A stretch of 64,000 nt of DNA from Larimichthys crocea (taxonomy: Eukaryota; Chordata; Actinopteri; Sciaenidae), in the NCBI RefSeq assembly GCF_000972845.2, contig NC_040022.1:12635711-12699710 (forward strand). Direction: 5' to 3'. How positions within the stretch are numbered: position 1 is the first letter of the stretch; the number at the start of each line of letters is the position of its first letter. The notes below the pieces were generated by a model. That model was not told the DNA's origin, did not search any database, and saw only the letters and a list, made by a program, of their open reading frames with translations. Below are positions 12,573-23,765 of this stretch, in pieces. A program made the position numbers and the translations under genes.

Positions 12573-15500
12573 TCAGGTCGCCTGCTTGTCCGGGTGGCTC
12601 TTTAGCTTGTGGAATTTGACGCTCTCCAGCTTCTCGAACCTCTTCTCGCAGAACTCGCAGGTGAAGTTGTAGTGGGCCTCCGGGGTGTGTTTCTTCATGT
12701 GCCAGTTGAGGGACGCTCGCTGGCGACACTGGTAGCCGCAGATTTCACATCTGACGAGTGACGTGGGTGAGAGGACAGAAAAGAAGAGTGTGAAGATGCA
12801 TGCATTTTTATCCTCCTCCTCAGTGTGATGGAATGAATTGTGGTCAGATAACCGGACACTGGCCACAAATGTTCAGCTCAATCCAAAGTGTCACAGGTCA
12901 GACCTTCAGTCCAGCACTCTGAGTGAAACGTGTAATGACAGGATCTGTTTTCAGCTTTAATAACTCACTGCAGCGGTGTTTCTCCTGTGTGGGTCCGCCG
13001 GTGAACCTCCAGGTGATTCTTGCGCTTAAATGATTTTCCACACGTCTCACAGATGAAATCTCTGACCCCTGTGAAGAGACTTGGTTACGTTTGTCAGTTC
13101 TGAAGAGATTCGAGCATGGCATGTGTGTGTCTCTGTGAGCCCACCTGAATGGATGATCATGTGGCGATGCAGGTGGTTTGACAGATAGAACTTTTTCCCA
13201 CAGCCTGGATGGGGGCAGACCTTGGTCCTCCCCTTCCTGTGAACTAGGTTGACATGATTCTACAGAGAGAAGTGAACCAGAAATTAAGAAAAAAAAAACC
13301 TGAAGCTGAAATATAAAGTATGAATGAAACTTTACCTGGTAGCTACTGATTGCTACATAGACTTGACTGCAGCCCTCGTACGGACAGTGGAACATCTTGA
13401 GCATCCCGTCTGCCTCGATGACGGGGCCTCGCCTGTTTCTCTTTGACCTGACACTGCAAAAACACATGATGCAGACTTAGTTCATGGTAAATGGAGAATA
13501 AGTGCAGCGGATCTCTGCTGAGCTCCTCAGACTTCAAACCTCCACACATATTTCATCATGCAGTGTGTGTATGTGGGCAGCTGACCTGCTCAGACTCCGC
13601 TGCAGCTCTCTGTCACTTCCCAGCTCCAAAGCGTCATCAGTGGGCTGCAGCAGCTGTTTGTCGCTCAGACCTGCAGAGAAACAGTGTGAAAACTAATGAC
13701 TAATGAAAGATGTCCACCCTCTGCAGTTGAAGAGTGAGTACTCAAGGACCTTTATCAGAGTCAAATTTAGTTTGGCCTCAAGACCACTTTTTAAAGTTCT
13801 CGTCTTAGTCTCAGACAAAGAGGACTCTGGATTTTATTTCAAGACCAATCGAATCACAACCTTACATCACCTGTCTGTGAAAACATATCACCCTAATCCT
13901 CTGGAATAAAATCTGTATTCCTAAACCACAAAGAGTTTGTCTCACACACACAGCAGTTCAGAAATCCTGCAGTTCAACGCTTACTGAGACGACTGGGATC
14001 ACACCTCACCTAAAGAGTATAACATAAACTACCTAAGTAGGCTATATACTGGTCTTGACTTGGTCTCAACCATTCAAATTCTTGGTCTTGTCTCAGTCTC
14101 GACACAATCTGGTCCTGGTCTTGTCTTGGTCTCGATGCTCTGTCAATGACCTTCTCATCTGTCAAGTTTCCATCTAAAGCACAGATTTTTGCAAAAGAAA
14201 ATGCAATTTACTGCGACTGTTAAAAAAGCAGTGGGAACTATTCCACAGTCGGGTTCCAGTAAAGCACTGCAGGACAGGGAACAGCAAGAAGAGTGGCACT
14301 CAACTCTCTCTGTAGGTATGGTTGGTAAATAAGATTTTATTTCTTAATTTTAACTTGTCACATCAGTCAGTACCTTCACATGCACACTAGTGTCCGTAAT
14401 ATGATGAATGGTGGTTTTAATGCTGATGATATGGAAGCTGGTTATTCATATCGCTGTGTGATTCTAACATTATCCTGGTTTCTGATTGGTTGTAACAGAG
14501 CATCTTTGACTCTGAATCTCTGAGCCACATCAGTATTTCTTTACTGTGGTGCAGGATATCAGTATCTCTATTTCAAATATATTATTATATCAAATTAAGT
14601 CATTTATTTATCTCTGACAGTATCCAGAGGGTGTCAGATCTGGACAGAATGTACACTGACTCCTCAGCCGACAGCAGCACTGTAACATTAAGGTACAAAT
14701 GCAAATGTCACTAAACTAGATGTAAAGCAGCTCTGGCCACATTAGTCAGCTGTTATGAAACTACTGCTTACAGCTTTATGTATATAAAGTATACTGTACG
14801 TGGTTCTTGGTGTAGGCAAATGAACCCCCGTGGGTCACAAAACAGGTGGCAGCCAGCAGTCTGAATCAATGATATATGACCGGTCAGCACCTGGTGTGTA
14901 GTGCAGAGTGAGCATAAGGTTTATGACTGCATTAAACGCAGCATAAACTTTTTTATGACGTCTAATATCGAAGGAAACGTACCATAAACCAATAGATGTT
15001 AAATCATGTTGATGCTACACTGACTTGTAAATCAGGTGAACACCCTGTAACTTTGGGCTTCTGTAACTTCTGCTTTTCCCTCTGATGTCCTCCGCCTCAA
15101 CTCTCTGTGATTTACAGAGTTTCCTGATGGACAGTGAAGTAAACTGCTGACAACTATAGCTGCTGTTAGCTAATGTTAGCTCACTTTGTTAGCTGGGCTA
15201 CCCGGACTGTGAGCTCAGAGCACCAGGGGAGTGTTACCCCAAAACCCTACTAGACACGTCTCTGTCACATCGCCGGTGCGACACTTTTGATCCGTCCTGC
15301 ACGTGACTTCGAACCACCGGAAGCGTTTCAGAAGCGTTTAGCCTGCCAGACTTTGTTTACTTGCGCAGATTTGGTGTTTACAACCGGCAGTTTGCACGGG
15401 GTGTTTTATTTGTAAAATCCACCGGATTTTTTATGCTGTTTCTGTGTCTGGCTTCCTTGCCACCTCGAGGTGCTCTGTGTAAATTGACGCAGGCTGCTGG

Positions 15501-18500
15501 TGGCGTCCTTTAAAAATAGAACAGCCGCGTGTTTCATGGAGGCCCGTTCTGGGATGCTTCTGAACCAGGCTGCAGCGGAACCGGTGGGGTTTGAAACATC
15601 GACTAGAACACCCGCGTATTGCAGGGGGACTGCGTTGCACACGCATCGGCACCCCGTGGAAGAGGAGGAGGTTTACTGGCTCGGGTATGGGGGAATGCTG
15701 ACGGGGAGCTGAGCTACTGCAATGTCAGAACTGGAGCTTTTATTATCCTTATCTCTGGCACACCTTTAACTCGTGGCATCCTAGTTTGTTTACACTTAAC
15801 ATTTAAGTCTCCCATTTTGGATGCACTGTGAAAAAAGTGCAAGTTCTGAAGGTAACGCACCTGTCATGGAGTCTTCATCCTCGACTGGTCTGAGTTTTGA
15901 GTCCGATGCACAAACAGGGTTGTAGGTGACACCCCCGATGACAGTGCAGGTGACTTCCTCTACGTTTCCACCTCCCATGTTGAGCTGGATGCCCTCTGAT
16001 GCCAGGGCCTCGTAGCTGGGTCCAGTAATTATAATTAACTATGAATGGAAAAAGATGGTAACAGTAACTTTTGAGAAAAGAAATAGTTCTAACATCTCTA
16101 CAAGGCATAGTCTACCTACCTGTGAGCCTTCTAAAGTGGACCTCTGGTCAGGAATCTCACAGCTGGTCACCACCGTCTGTAGAGTCTGAGGATCAAACAG
16201 CTCGCTCTGCTCATGTGTGGGTGGCGGGACTGAGAGATCCGGCTGAGCTCCCACTCCGACTGAGCCACTGGAGCTCTGCGACAGCACCGAGTCCTCGTCC
16301 GCCTTCACCAGTTTATCAGCTAAAGACGCCGTCACCGTAACACACTCGTAACTGTGCGGTACAGTCCTTATCTCTTCCTCTCCTCCGTCTCTGCCTCGCC
16401 GCAAATCCTCTGCCTCCTCTTCTGAGGGGGTGGAGTGGAATGCTGCAGTGGGGGAGCCTTGCTGTCGCTCCATGACCATCTCCATCTCCCAGGCAGGCTG
16501 TCCTGTCAATGGAACATCCTTGGAAGAGGTCTCTATTCTGGTCTGGTGGTTTACAGCTGCAGCCTGTTCTATGGGGCTCATGGTGATATGCTGTCCCTCA
16601 GAAACATCCACATTTTCCTCCACATCTACAGAAGAGCAGATCAAGTTAATCATCAGGATGTACCAGCTACAGGTTAAACATCTAACTAGTCAGATCAACA
16701 TTCAGTCAAAACCTGCCCGATAAGTCAAAGAAGTTCTCATTCTGCACCTTTGAACTGTTTGTGAGCCTCCTTTCTCCTCTTCCTGCTCACAACGCCTTTT
16801 GCCGCGGGCACGTCTGTTTTTGCTGCACTCTCTCCGCCGCCTTCTCCGTTTACTTCCGCTTCGTGCTCCGAGTCGCTTGCCTCCCTCGGCGGTGAGAAAA
16901 GGTATTGCACAAATGAGTGGTCACAGTCACATTGCCAGATGGCAGCGGTGGAGAAGTTGGGCTGGGGCTCCAAGGCTCTGAGCTGGGGCTCATGAGGACA
17001 GGAGCGGGAATGGTCCTGATACCAACACACCAGGCTCTGGAGGCTGGAGACTTGCTCCTTCCTGCCTGGAAAATGATAGAAAATCAGCCCAAAGAAAGAT
17101 CACAGATGAGTGACAAACAGACCCTTTGAAAGGAATTTCTCTGATTTTAATCTACTCATAAATTCAATGATCACACTCAAACTCCTCGTTCAGTACTGTT
17201 GGATAAACATTCAAGAGAGCAACAAAGCCACATACAATGTACACAATACACTCTCTATAGAAGCCCATTTCTGCCAAGGAAAGAAAAATAGAAAAAGTCA
17301 AAATTAAACTGTTTAATAGTGATGCTACTAACCCTAACAGCTGTTCTCATTAAAGAACAACTTATTATTTTTAGGGCCCACAAAATTCTGGGAATTTTCA
17401 AAGTTGGAAACTTTCCATGGGAATTAATGGGAATTTATGAGAAGTTTGGCCCTTTAACAGTGAACTTAAATATAGTTGGGGAAAATATATTTTAACATCA
17501 TCTTGACTAAAACAACCAGATTTCATGCAGGTCCACTTGAATATCTTCAATCACATGCACATAGCACACTGCTTACTGCAGGGCTACTGAGGCCACGCCC
17601 CCTACCTGCACAGGTGATTTCTGTACCTGGACCACACTTTAAATCCTCAGGCCACACAGAGACTATTGAAGACACACATCAGAGCTGGTGGACTACATAA
17701 TATTGTTCAATAAAATAATTCAAACTTGATAAAGTTCTACTTACAAATAAATCTGTTGAAATGTTTTTTTTTATTGTTTTGCATGGATGTCGGCTTATGG
17801 CAACACAAAATGTTTAGATTTATGTTTGGATATGATACAGTTCATTTCAATTACCCCCAATGACCAGTTTATTCCCATAAATTTCCATCATTCCCATGTA
17901 GTTTCAGATTTGGAATATTTCCAAAATTCCCCAGCTTAACTTCCCATGGAAAGTTTCTGGAAATTTACCAGAAATGTTCCACCCCTTTGCAACCCTTATT
18001 ATTCTGTCAGAAAGGGGTGAAAAATGTCAACTTTTCCTAGAGCTCAAAGTACCGTTCAAAGCGAAGACATTAAGTTAGTGTCACATAAAATGAAGAGAAG
18101 CAGTAAACCCTCACATATTGTGTTGAAACTTCAGTGTTCACAGTATTTGTGCTTGAAAAAACATTTGAACAAAAAATAATCTAATAAAAAAATGATTTGC
18201 TCACTATGTGTTATACTATCTCATAATCTGGATTTAAAAAGTCAACCAGAACGTATCATTTCACATAACTTATTCTACTAATATTTGATTTAATAAGTAC
18301 ATTTACTTAGTAAGAAAAAATGACTTATTTTCTACACTGAGCGATTCACACAGGATCAGGCATTGTGGCTGATGATGGTGACACTCTAAAACTGATATCA
18401 GCTGCCACGTCAACCTGGCCGATCTATTTACAGTCTAACTCAACTTATTTTGTTGTGTGTTTCAAAGGACATACTGGCAGAATATTACAGGAGAAAAAAA

Positions 18501-19171
18501 TGGCATTACATTAATATATAATCATCTGAAAATAAGCATAGTTGGTCTTGGTGAAATGTTACTTTTTTGCTGACAAGTGTAGCAGTGAGTATACCCACAT
18601 GAAATCAGACGGCTGTCAGCATAGAAATCAAATCAGGTCACACAAGGAAACAGAAGGTTCAATAACAGATTGATATTTGACACCACTCACCTTTCTTCTG
18701 TTTCGCCGAGCCTTCTGGAGCAGTCTTCTTCCTGTAATGCAGAGACACGTTCAGGTGACATGAACACAACAGTCACTCTGTGAAATGAAGGGAACATCTG
18801 ATCAAATCACAGCAGGCTGTTGTCTTGTATAAAACATAAAGCGGGCTTTGTACGGCCTGGGCTCACCCGCAGTACTTCTGCTGGTACTTGTCTCCATAGG
18901 TGGAGTTGAGCAGGATCAGGTACTCTGCCAGCCCGGCATCACTCAGGCTGGTCCGCCTGCGGAGCTCACTCCACAGCTTGTGAGACTCTCCCAGGTACAC
19001 CCTCCTCACGTCGTACTTTTTTCGGGATTCGAGACGCCTCTGAGCTCGGTCGGAGTCCGTGAGCCTGGGCCGTCCCCTGCAGCGCCTCGGGACCCCCTTC
19101 CCGTGGTCCCCGGCGCGGTCAGCGTCCAGGGGAACCTCCACCTCTGCCAGGCTATGCGCCATCTTGGCCAC
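12573..19171 (-). CDS. znf653: Zinc finger protein 653
   Basis: Ten exons, minus strand: 19171-18867, 18731-18691, 17065-16748, 16625-16120, 16038-15861, 13670-13586, 13453-13336, 13259-13145, 13068-12969, 12750-12573. All phases agree and give 647 residues, near the mammalian length. The N-terminus has the ZNF653 block [19 protein letters not shown] and [12 protein letters not shown]. The middle is acidic, with a conserved [12 protein letters not shown] segment (exon 5). Five C2H2 fingers close the protein: C501/C506-H519/H524, C532/C537-H550/H554, C562/C565-H578/H582, C590/C593-H606/H610 and C620/C623-H636/H641. Mammalian ZNF653 is a nuclear corepressor-type regulator; the DNA target here is unknown. 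ATGs at 19171 and 19162 are both in frame, and I used the first. The gene is head to head with swsap1. Confidence 0.95.
13735..14160. repeat. GGTCTTG/GGTCTCG-rich dispersed repeat in znf653 intron 5
   Basis: Both ends are rich in CAAGACC/GGTCTTG and GGTCTC words, for example TGGTCTTGACTTGGTCTCAA near 14050 and further GGTCTTG copies up to 14140. The pattern is familiar from teleost interspersed repeats. The boundaries are approximate. Confidence 0.5.
15180..15720. other. CpG-richer segment inside znf653 intron 5
   Basis: This stretch has noticeably more CG dinucleotides than the A+T-rich intron around it, with words such as CATCGCCGGTGCG and CACGCATCGGCACC. It contains short open frames on both strands with no recognisable domain. 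It could be an alternative promoter or CpG island, or an unrecognised transposable element. The sequence alone does not decide. Confidence 0.4.
17375..17995. mobile_element. Probable non-autonomous DNA transposon with internal inverted repeats
   Basis: GAAACTTTCCATGGGAA at 17407-17423 is matched in inverted orientation by TTCCCATGGAAAGTTTC at 17941-17957, and further TTCC/GGAA-rich words mirror each other between them. A TTATTATT word flanks both sides, near 17361 and 17997, and could be an 8-bp target duplication as in hAT elements. The terminal repeats are imperfect, so the family is uncertain. It sits in znf653 intron 2. Confidence 0.5.
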
Positions 19172-19474
19172 AGCAGCTGATGTTGTGATGTACCCCGGAC
19201 GTTGTCACACACAACAGGAAGCACTGACGCGGAGGTGTTTTTCTGCTCGTCTTCCCTCGTCACGGAGGTGTGAACTTTACCGAACACAGTCGTGCAGTAC
19301 ATGGGTGCGTGTATTTCATAAATACCGGTAAATGTATTCACCGTGCACACCGGGCGCTGCGGCGGAACGACAGCGTACACCGAGTGTTTTCACACGGACC
19401 GCAGCCGCGCGAGCACCAATGTGTGACATGTAAACAGAGGCGGGAAAGTTGAGCCGGCAGACACAGTGTCAGCC
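19172..19474. promoter_or_regulatory. Shared head-to-head promoter of znf653 and swsap1
   Basis: Only 303 bases separate the two divergent start codons. The interval is richer in CG dinucleotides than the surrounding introns (CACGGAGG, CACCGGGCGCTGCGGCGG, CCGCAGCCGCGCGAGC). I see no TATA box in a convincing position, which fits a CpG-type bidirectional promoter. The actual start sites cannot be placed from sequence. Confidence 0.7.
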
Positions 19475-21447
19475 ATGACAGACGTGTTAACACTGGTCTT
19501 CAGGACTTTTATGTCGCAGACGGACGTGCGGACGGAGCTCGCTGTCTCTCCTCCGTCACCGACAACCAGCAGCGCTCTGGTGCTCGGAGACCGGAGCGTC
19601 AGCCGCTCCGTGCTGCTGCTGGCGGCCGTGACGGCGGCCTCGGAGATGGGCGTGAAAGTGACGTTCTTCACGCAGACACAGATCCAGAGTCTGCCGGTGT
19701 GTCTGCAGAAGTGTGTTCCCAGCCTGAGCCCGCAAAGTCTGAAGGTAGAGACCGCTTTCCTCACGCTGTGAGCGGGATCTATGTTTTTAATGAGTTACCC
19801 TTTATAACAGACTTACACGCTGTAACTAATTTATTTGTGGTTTATGAATCATTTGAGACCAACGTCCCTCACTGGTGATTTTCAGAAATCAAAGAAAATT
19901 CAAAAAGTTTTAGAAATAACATATTTTAGTTATTGTATGTAATTGTAACAAAGTATAAAACGTAGTTTTTACAATATTATTTACAATATTACAACACTAT
20001 AACAATTTTAATTGTAATTTCATTAATTTCAGATTGTTAACCCCTTCAATGGCAGAAAATAGAGTCCCTGGTAAAAAAAAAAAATAATAATTTATTTTTT
20101 TTGTAGTGTCAGATTAAAGAAATGGCGTGTGTGCTAGTCTGTGTCATATGTGCACATTGGCATTTTATCCCATTGCCCCATAGACTTCAATTAATTTTTT
20201 TTAATAATGGAAGTCTATGGGAGCCATTTCTTTAATCTGACACTACAAAAAAACTAAAAAACCCTGGAAATCAACCATGTTACTCATCAATGACAAACCA
20301 AATCCAAGTCAGTGTATTGGAAACAACCCCCTTTTCATGTGCTTTCTTTCACCATTTTCTTTTTTTACCAGCGACTCTATTTTCTGGCATTGAAGGAGTT
20401 AAAAGTTTGAAATGAATTAAATCAGTAGTTTGGATCATTAGAAATGGAAAAAAAAAATCTGAAATCTGCCTTTTTTATGGACACTTCTGTCCAATGTGGT
20501 AAATGTGCCGGAAAGTTGATTTTCTCAGAGTTGGCAGGTGTCATACAGCATTGGGTTTGGAACTCAAAAATATGAGAAAAATGATGAACCTTTACCAGTT
20601 TTCAAGGCTCTTGCTAAAACCACTATAAAATAGTCACAAAATGAAAATCAGAATTGGACAAAGTGTCCATGTCAGACACAAAGGTTAAGCAAACATTTCA
20701 GAAGTTGCCTTATCATAATATGTCAGATGGAAGCCCGTTATCAGGATACAGTGTGGACAACACTGCTAAAATAATGTGTTGACTGACAGAAAATCAAATA
20801 TTAACTGTTTTGATAATCAGTCAGCTGTGTCAGTTCATTTTCAAACCAAACATTTGTCGTCCAGCTAACTGGACTGATTCATCTTCTTTTTAAAGAAAAT
20901 CAAGTTTTCCTATCCCAGGACGGTGGTGGAGCTGCTGCAGCAGGTGGCAAGCCTTCATGAGTCCACCAACACACCTCCCTCCCTGATCATAGTTGACGGG
21001 CTGGAGGCCTACCTGCGTGGCCCTGGAGATGATGGATCTCATCCAGGAGAGCAGTCCTGCGCGGCACACCTGTCTGCGCTGCTGTGCGACACCGCTGCCT
21101 TTCTCACGGAACTCCTGAAACAACGCTCCTCGAGCTCGGCACCCTGCCACCTCATCACTTCTTTCCAGTCAGGAGTGGACAGTGGGCAGGCCGGTGGGGA
21201 AGCTCCCGCCACAGATCCCATCCTTGATGTTCTTGATAGGTATTTCCAGGTACGCTGTACTCTGGATCCAGACAGGAGCTATGAAGCTGTAGCAGCTGGA
21301 CTGAAGGAGCTGTGGCACATTTACCTTTCTGGGACAGGCATGACAGAGGCCTCGAGTACCAAAGACAGTGAGGACAGGCCACCTGTAGCCCAAGAGTGGC
21401 AGCTGTTAATTTACCCTGATGGTTTGATGGAGTTTAAGTCGGCTTGA
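19475..21447 (+). CDS. swsap1: SWIM-type zinc finger 7-associated protein 1 (SWSAP1)
   Basis: Two exons, 19475-19744 and 20896-21447, join in phase 0 to 273 residues, somewhat longer than the human protein. Known SWSAP1 is a RecA/RAD51-paralogue-like ATPase that pairs with SWS1 (ZSWIM7) in homologous recombination. The second exon opens KIKFSYPRTVVELL, like the human KIRFQYP block. It has a clear Walker B (LIIVDG, 120-125), followed later by DTAAFL and DRYF segments typical of the family. The Walker A position reads LGDRSVSRS (37-45), lacking the usual GKT/S lysine. I chose the ATG at 19475; a GTG lies three codons upstream in frame. AATAAA at 22062 and 22079 may end the transcript. The intron carries a hairpin MITE. 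Confidence 0.9.
20037..20402. mobile_element. piggyBac-like hairpin MITE with TTAA duplications
   Basis: The element 20041-20398 is flanked by TTAA at 20037-20040 and 20399-20402. The ends are inverted repeats of 26 bases (20041-20066 and 20373-20398) with two mismatches, beginning CCCCTTCAATG and CTCCTTCAATG. A second pair of inverted arms lies inside (about 20096-20125 and 20223-20253), and the centre has AGACTTCAATT against AATGGAAGTCT. The element is therefore nearly a single long hairpin. It has no coding capacity. TTAA duplication and a CCC-type end fit the piggyBac superfamily. Confidence 0.75.
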
Positions 21448-23765
21448 AAATCTCTTTATTTCTGTAAGACTGGAAAAGTGATTGTTGGTCGATATATTCA
21501 CTGAGGGGTTGTTTTGTTCAGAATATCCATATTCTTTACATACAACAGGCCTTAGTTCCTGCTGCACTTCATCATCCGAGCAAAGCAGATCATTCTTTCA
21601 TGAGCAAAAGGATGGCTTGATCCACGCCTCTTCATTCAGTCAGAGCACTTCTTGTCTTTGCTTAGTGACTCCTCCAGTACGATGCCACATGATAAACCAA
21701 ACCACTGTTACAGCACGATGCAATCTGCTGCTCACAATTTCAGACATGACTTAAGAGGACCACAGCGGGTGAAGATGTGCAAAGTTTAATGAGTTAAAAT
21801 TTGAAGTGACATAAAGCTTTATCAAACATGTGAATACAATCTTACATTACACAGACACAGGAAGGAGACTACTGAATAGTGGTTACCAACATTTCTGGCA
21901 CAAGACTCCTTAGAACAAAGTTTACCTGAAATTCAACCTAAAAGTTAACAAGTATGTATTCATAATAGCTGTGTGGAACATTTCAGCCTCCGAGGCAAAG
22001 AACTGAACTTTTGGTGGACTGACTGACCAACCACAGAGCTGCTGGTCAGAAAGGTCAGAATAATAAACTGTATGTTAAAATAAACATTTTGTATAAAATA
22101 TGTATGTGTTGTTTTTTTCATCATCTTATGACCCCTCAGTTTTATCCTGCAACCCTTTTGAGGGGTCCCATCCCTCAGGTTGGGAACCACTGATGCACTG
22201 AAACACTGGAGTGACTAACATGCGAGATGTTGAATTTATGGATATCAATTATTTTACAAATCAGAAAAAAAAAAAACTTATTTTGAAAACTGAAAATAAT
22301 TTCAGAATCAGTACAGAATATTCTGAATGTTTCTGAAAGTGAAAAAAATGTAAATATCACTCTACTTCAAATCAAACTACTACTGAGGATTTAATTATTA
22401 AAATATTTAAGACAGAGACCTTCACCATGTGAGTGTGACACATCTCTTAAAGTATATGCTGCCTAATAGGGAAGAAAAGCCAAACTGATATGTGATCTAC
22501 AAACGTGAAACAATGTGTGTTTTCAATCTTCAATCTGTGAATTTAGTTTTTTCATCTTTCATAAATAATTCATTGCTGTCTTGCAGCAGTAAGACATGGT
22601 CAGTTAGTTCAGTTGGGTTTGAGTTTTAAACCTTTGTTTCCATTTTGTGTCACACTACTAAACCTATAACAATAATAGAAGTCAACAATGTTTAGAGATG
22701 TACTACTAGAGCCAAACAATTTCAATAACAAGATATGTTTTCTAAGACAAAAGCAAGCATGAAAAACAAAAGAAATATTTCAGTCTGATTTAAAAACTGG
22801 AATCAGTTGACATGTTTTGAACAGAAATGTTCATGTTAGGACGGACTGTACACACTCTGCTCTTTAGATGGCAGCAGTGACACGACAAGTTAAAGGCTTT
22901 CTAACAACTACAGTTACATGAATTGATACTGACTTAAAAAGCTTCCTGCACAGCCTACAGTAGTGGTCATTTGATCTGTTTTGCTCTGCTTCAGGGAAAT
23001 AAAATACAAAAAGTATCATAATATTATTTACAAATACAGTTTTCAGATTTAGAAATGACATAATGGATGCAGGGTTCAAGTGGAAGCTGTGGTGTTTAAA
23101 TTTGAAGGTATTAAAGAGTACACGGTTGATATTCTTTTTTTATTGTCAACAAACCCTCAAAAATTTCCATTTTAAGATGCCTTAAATATGTTGATTCAAT
23201 TTTTAAAATACTAAAAGCTGGGCATTGTAGATTTTAACCATGACATTTTGTCCATGGTCCGCAGAGGATGAAGTGCTTCATTTACCACCATCATCTAAAT
23301 GTTAATTAGTTTTAATTTGGTGTAAGGGAGTGAAAACTAAGATGGAGAAAATGGTGAACATCAGCACGTTAGCATCGGTAGTTCAGTCTTTTCTGTATTT
23401 TTCCTCGAACAGCCATTCTGTCATTCAAAAGTAAGAGTACACTTAGCTCAGATATGAAGAAATCACTATGGAAACACTCTTGAACTTTAATATTTGTGAA
23501 TTATCATAAAATCCTGATCTGATCTACAGGATAGGATAGTTACAGATTTCTGTGTTATGGTAATGTTCTGTACAGATCCAGGATGATTTGAATAAGTAAA
23601 TATTACATATACACATCAAGTCTTCCTTTAGCTTATGCTTTGGGATCAAGTCAGCCTTGAAAACCTTTCTCAACAGTTAGAGAGAGGTTCCATAGTTTTG
23701 TACCCTTCACTGAGCCTGCTTCAAGGCTCAGTCCATGTGCAGCCTGTCCAGTTGAGCTCAGCTTC
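21448..23765. other. swsap1 3' UTR and epor 3' UTR, convergent
   Basis: The two genes end facing each other. Plus-strand AATAAA at 22062-22067 and 22079-22084 suits the end of swsap1. A minus-strand AATAAA (TTTATT near 23138) is one candidate end for epor. The stretch is A+T rich with no supported coding exon. Confidence 0.5.
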
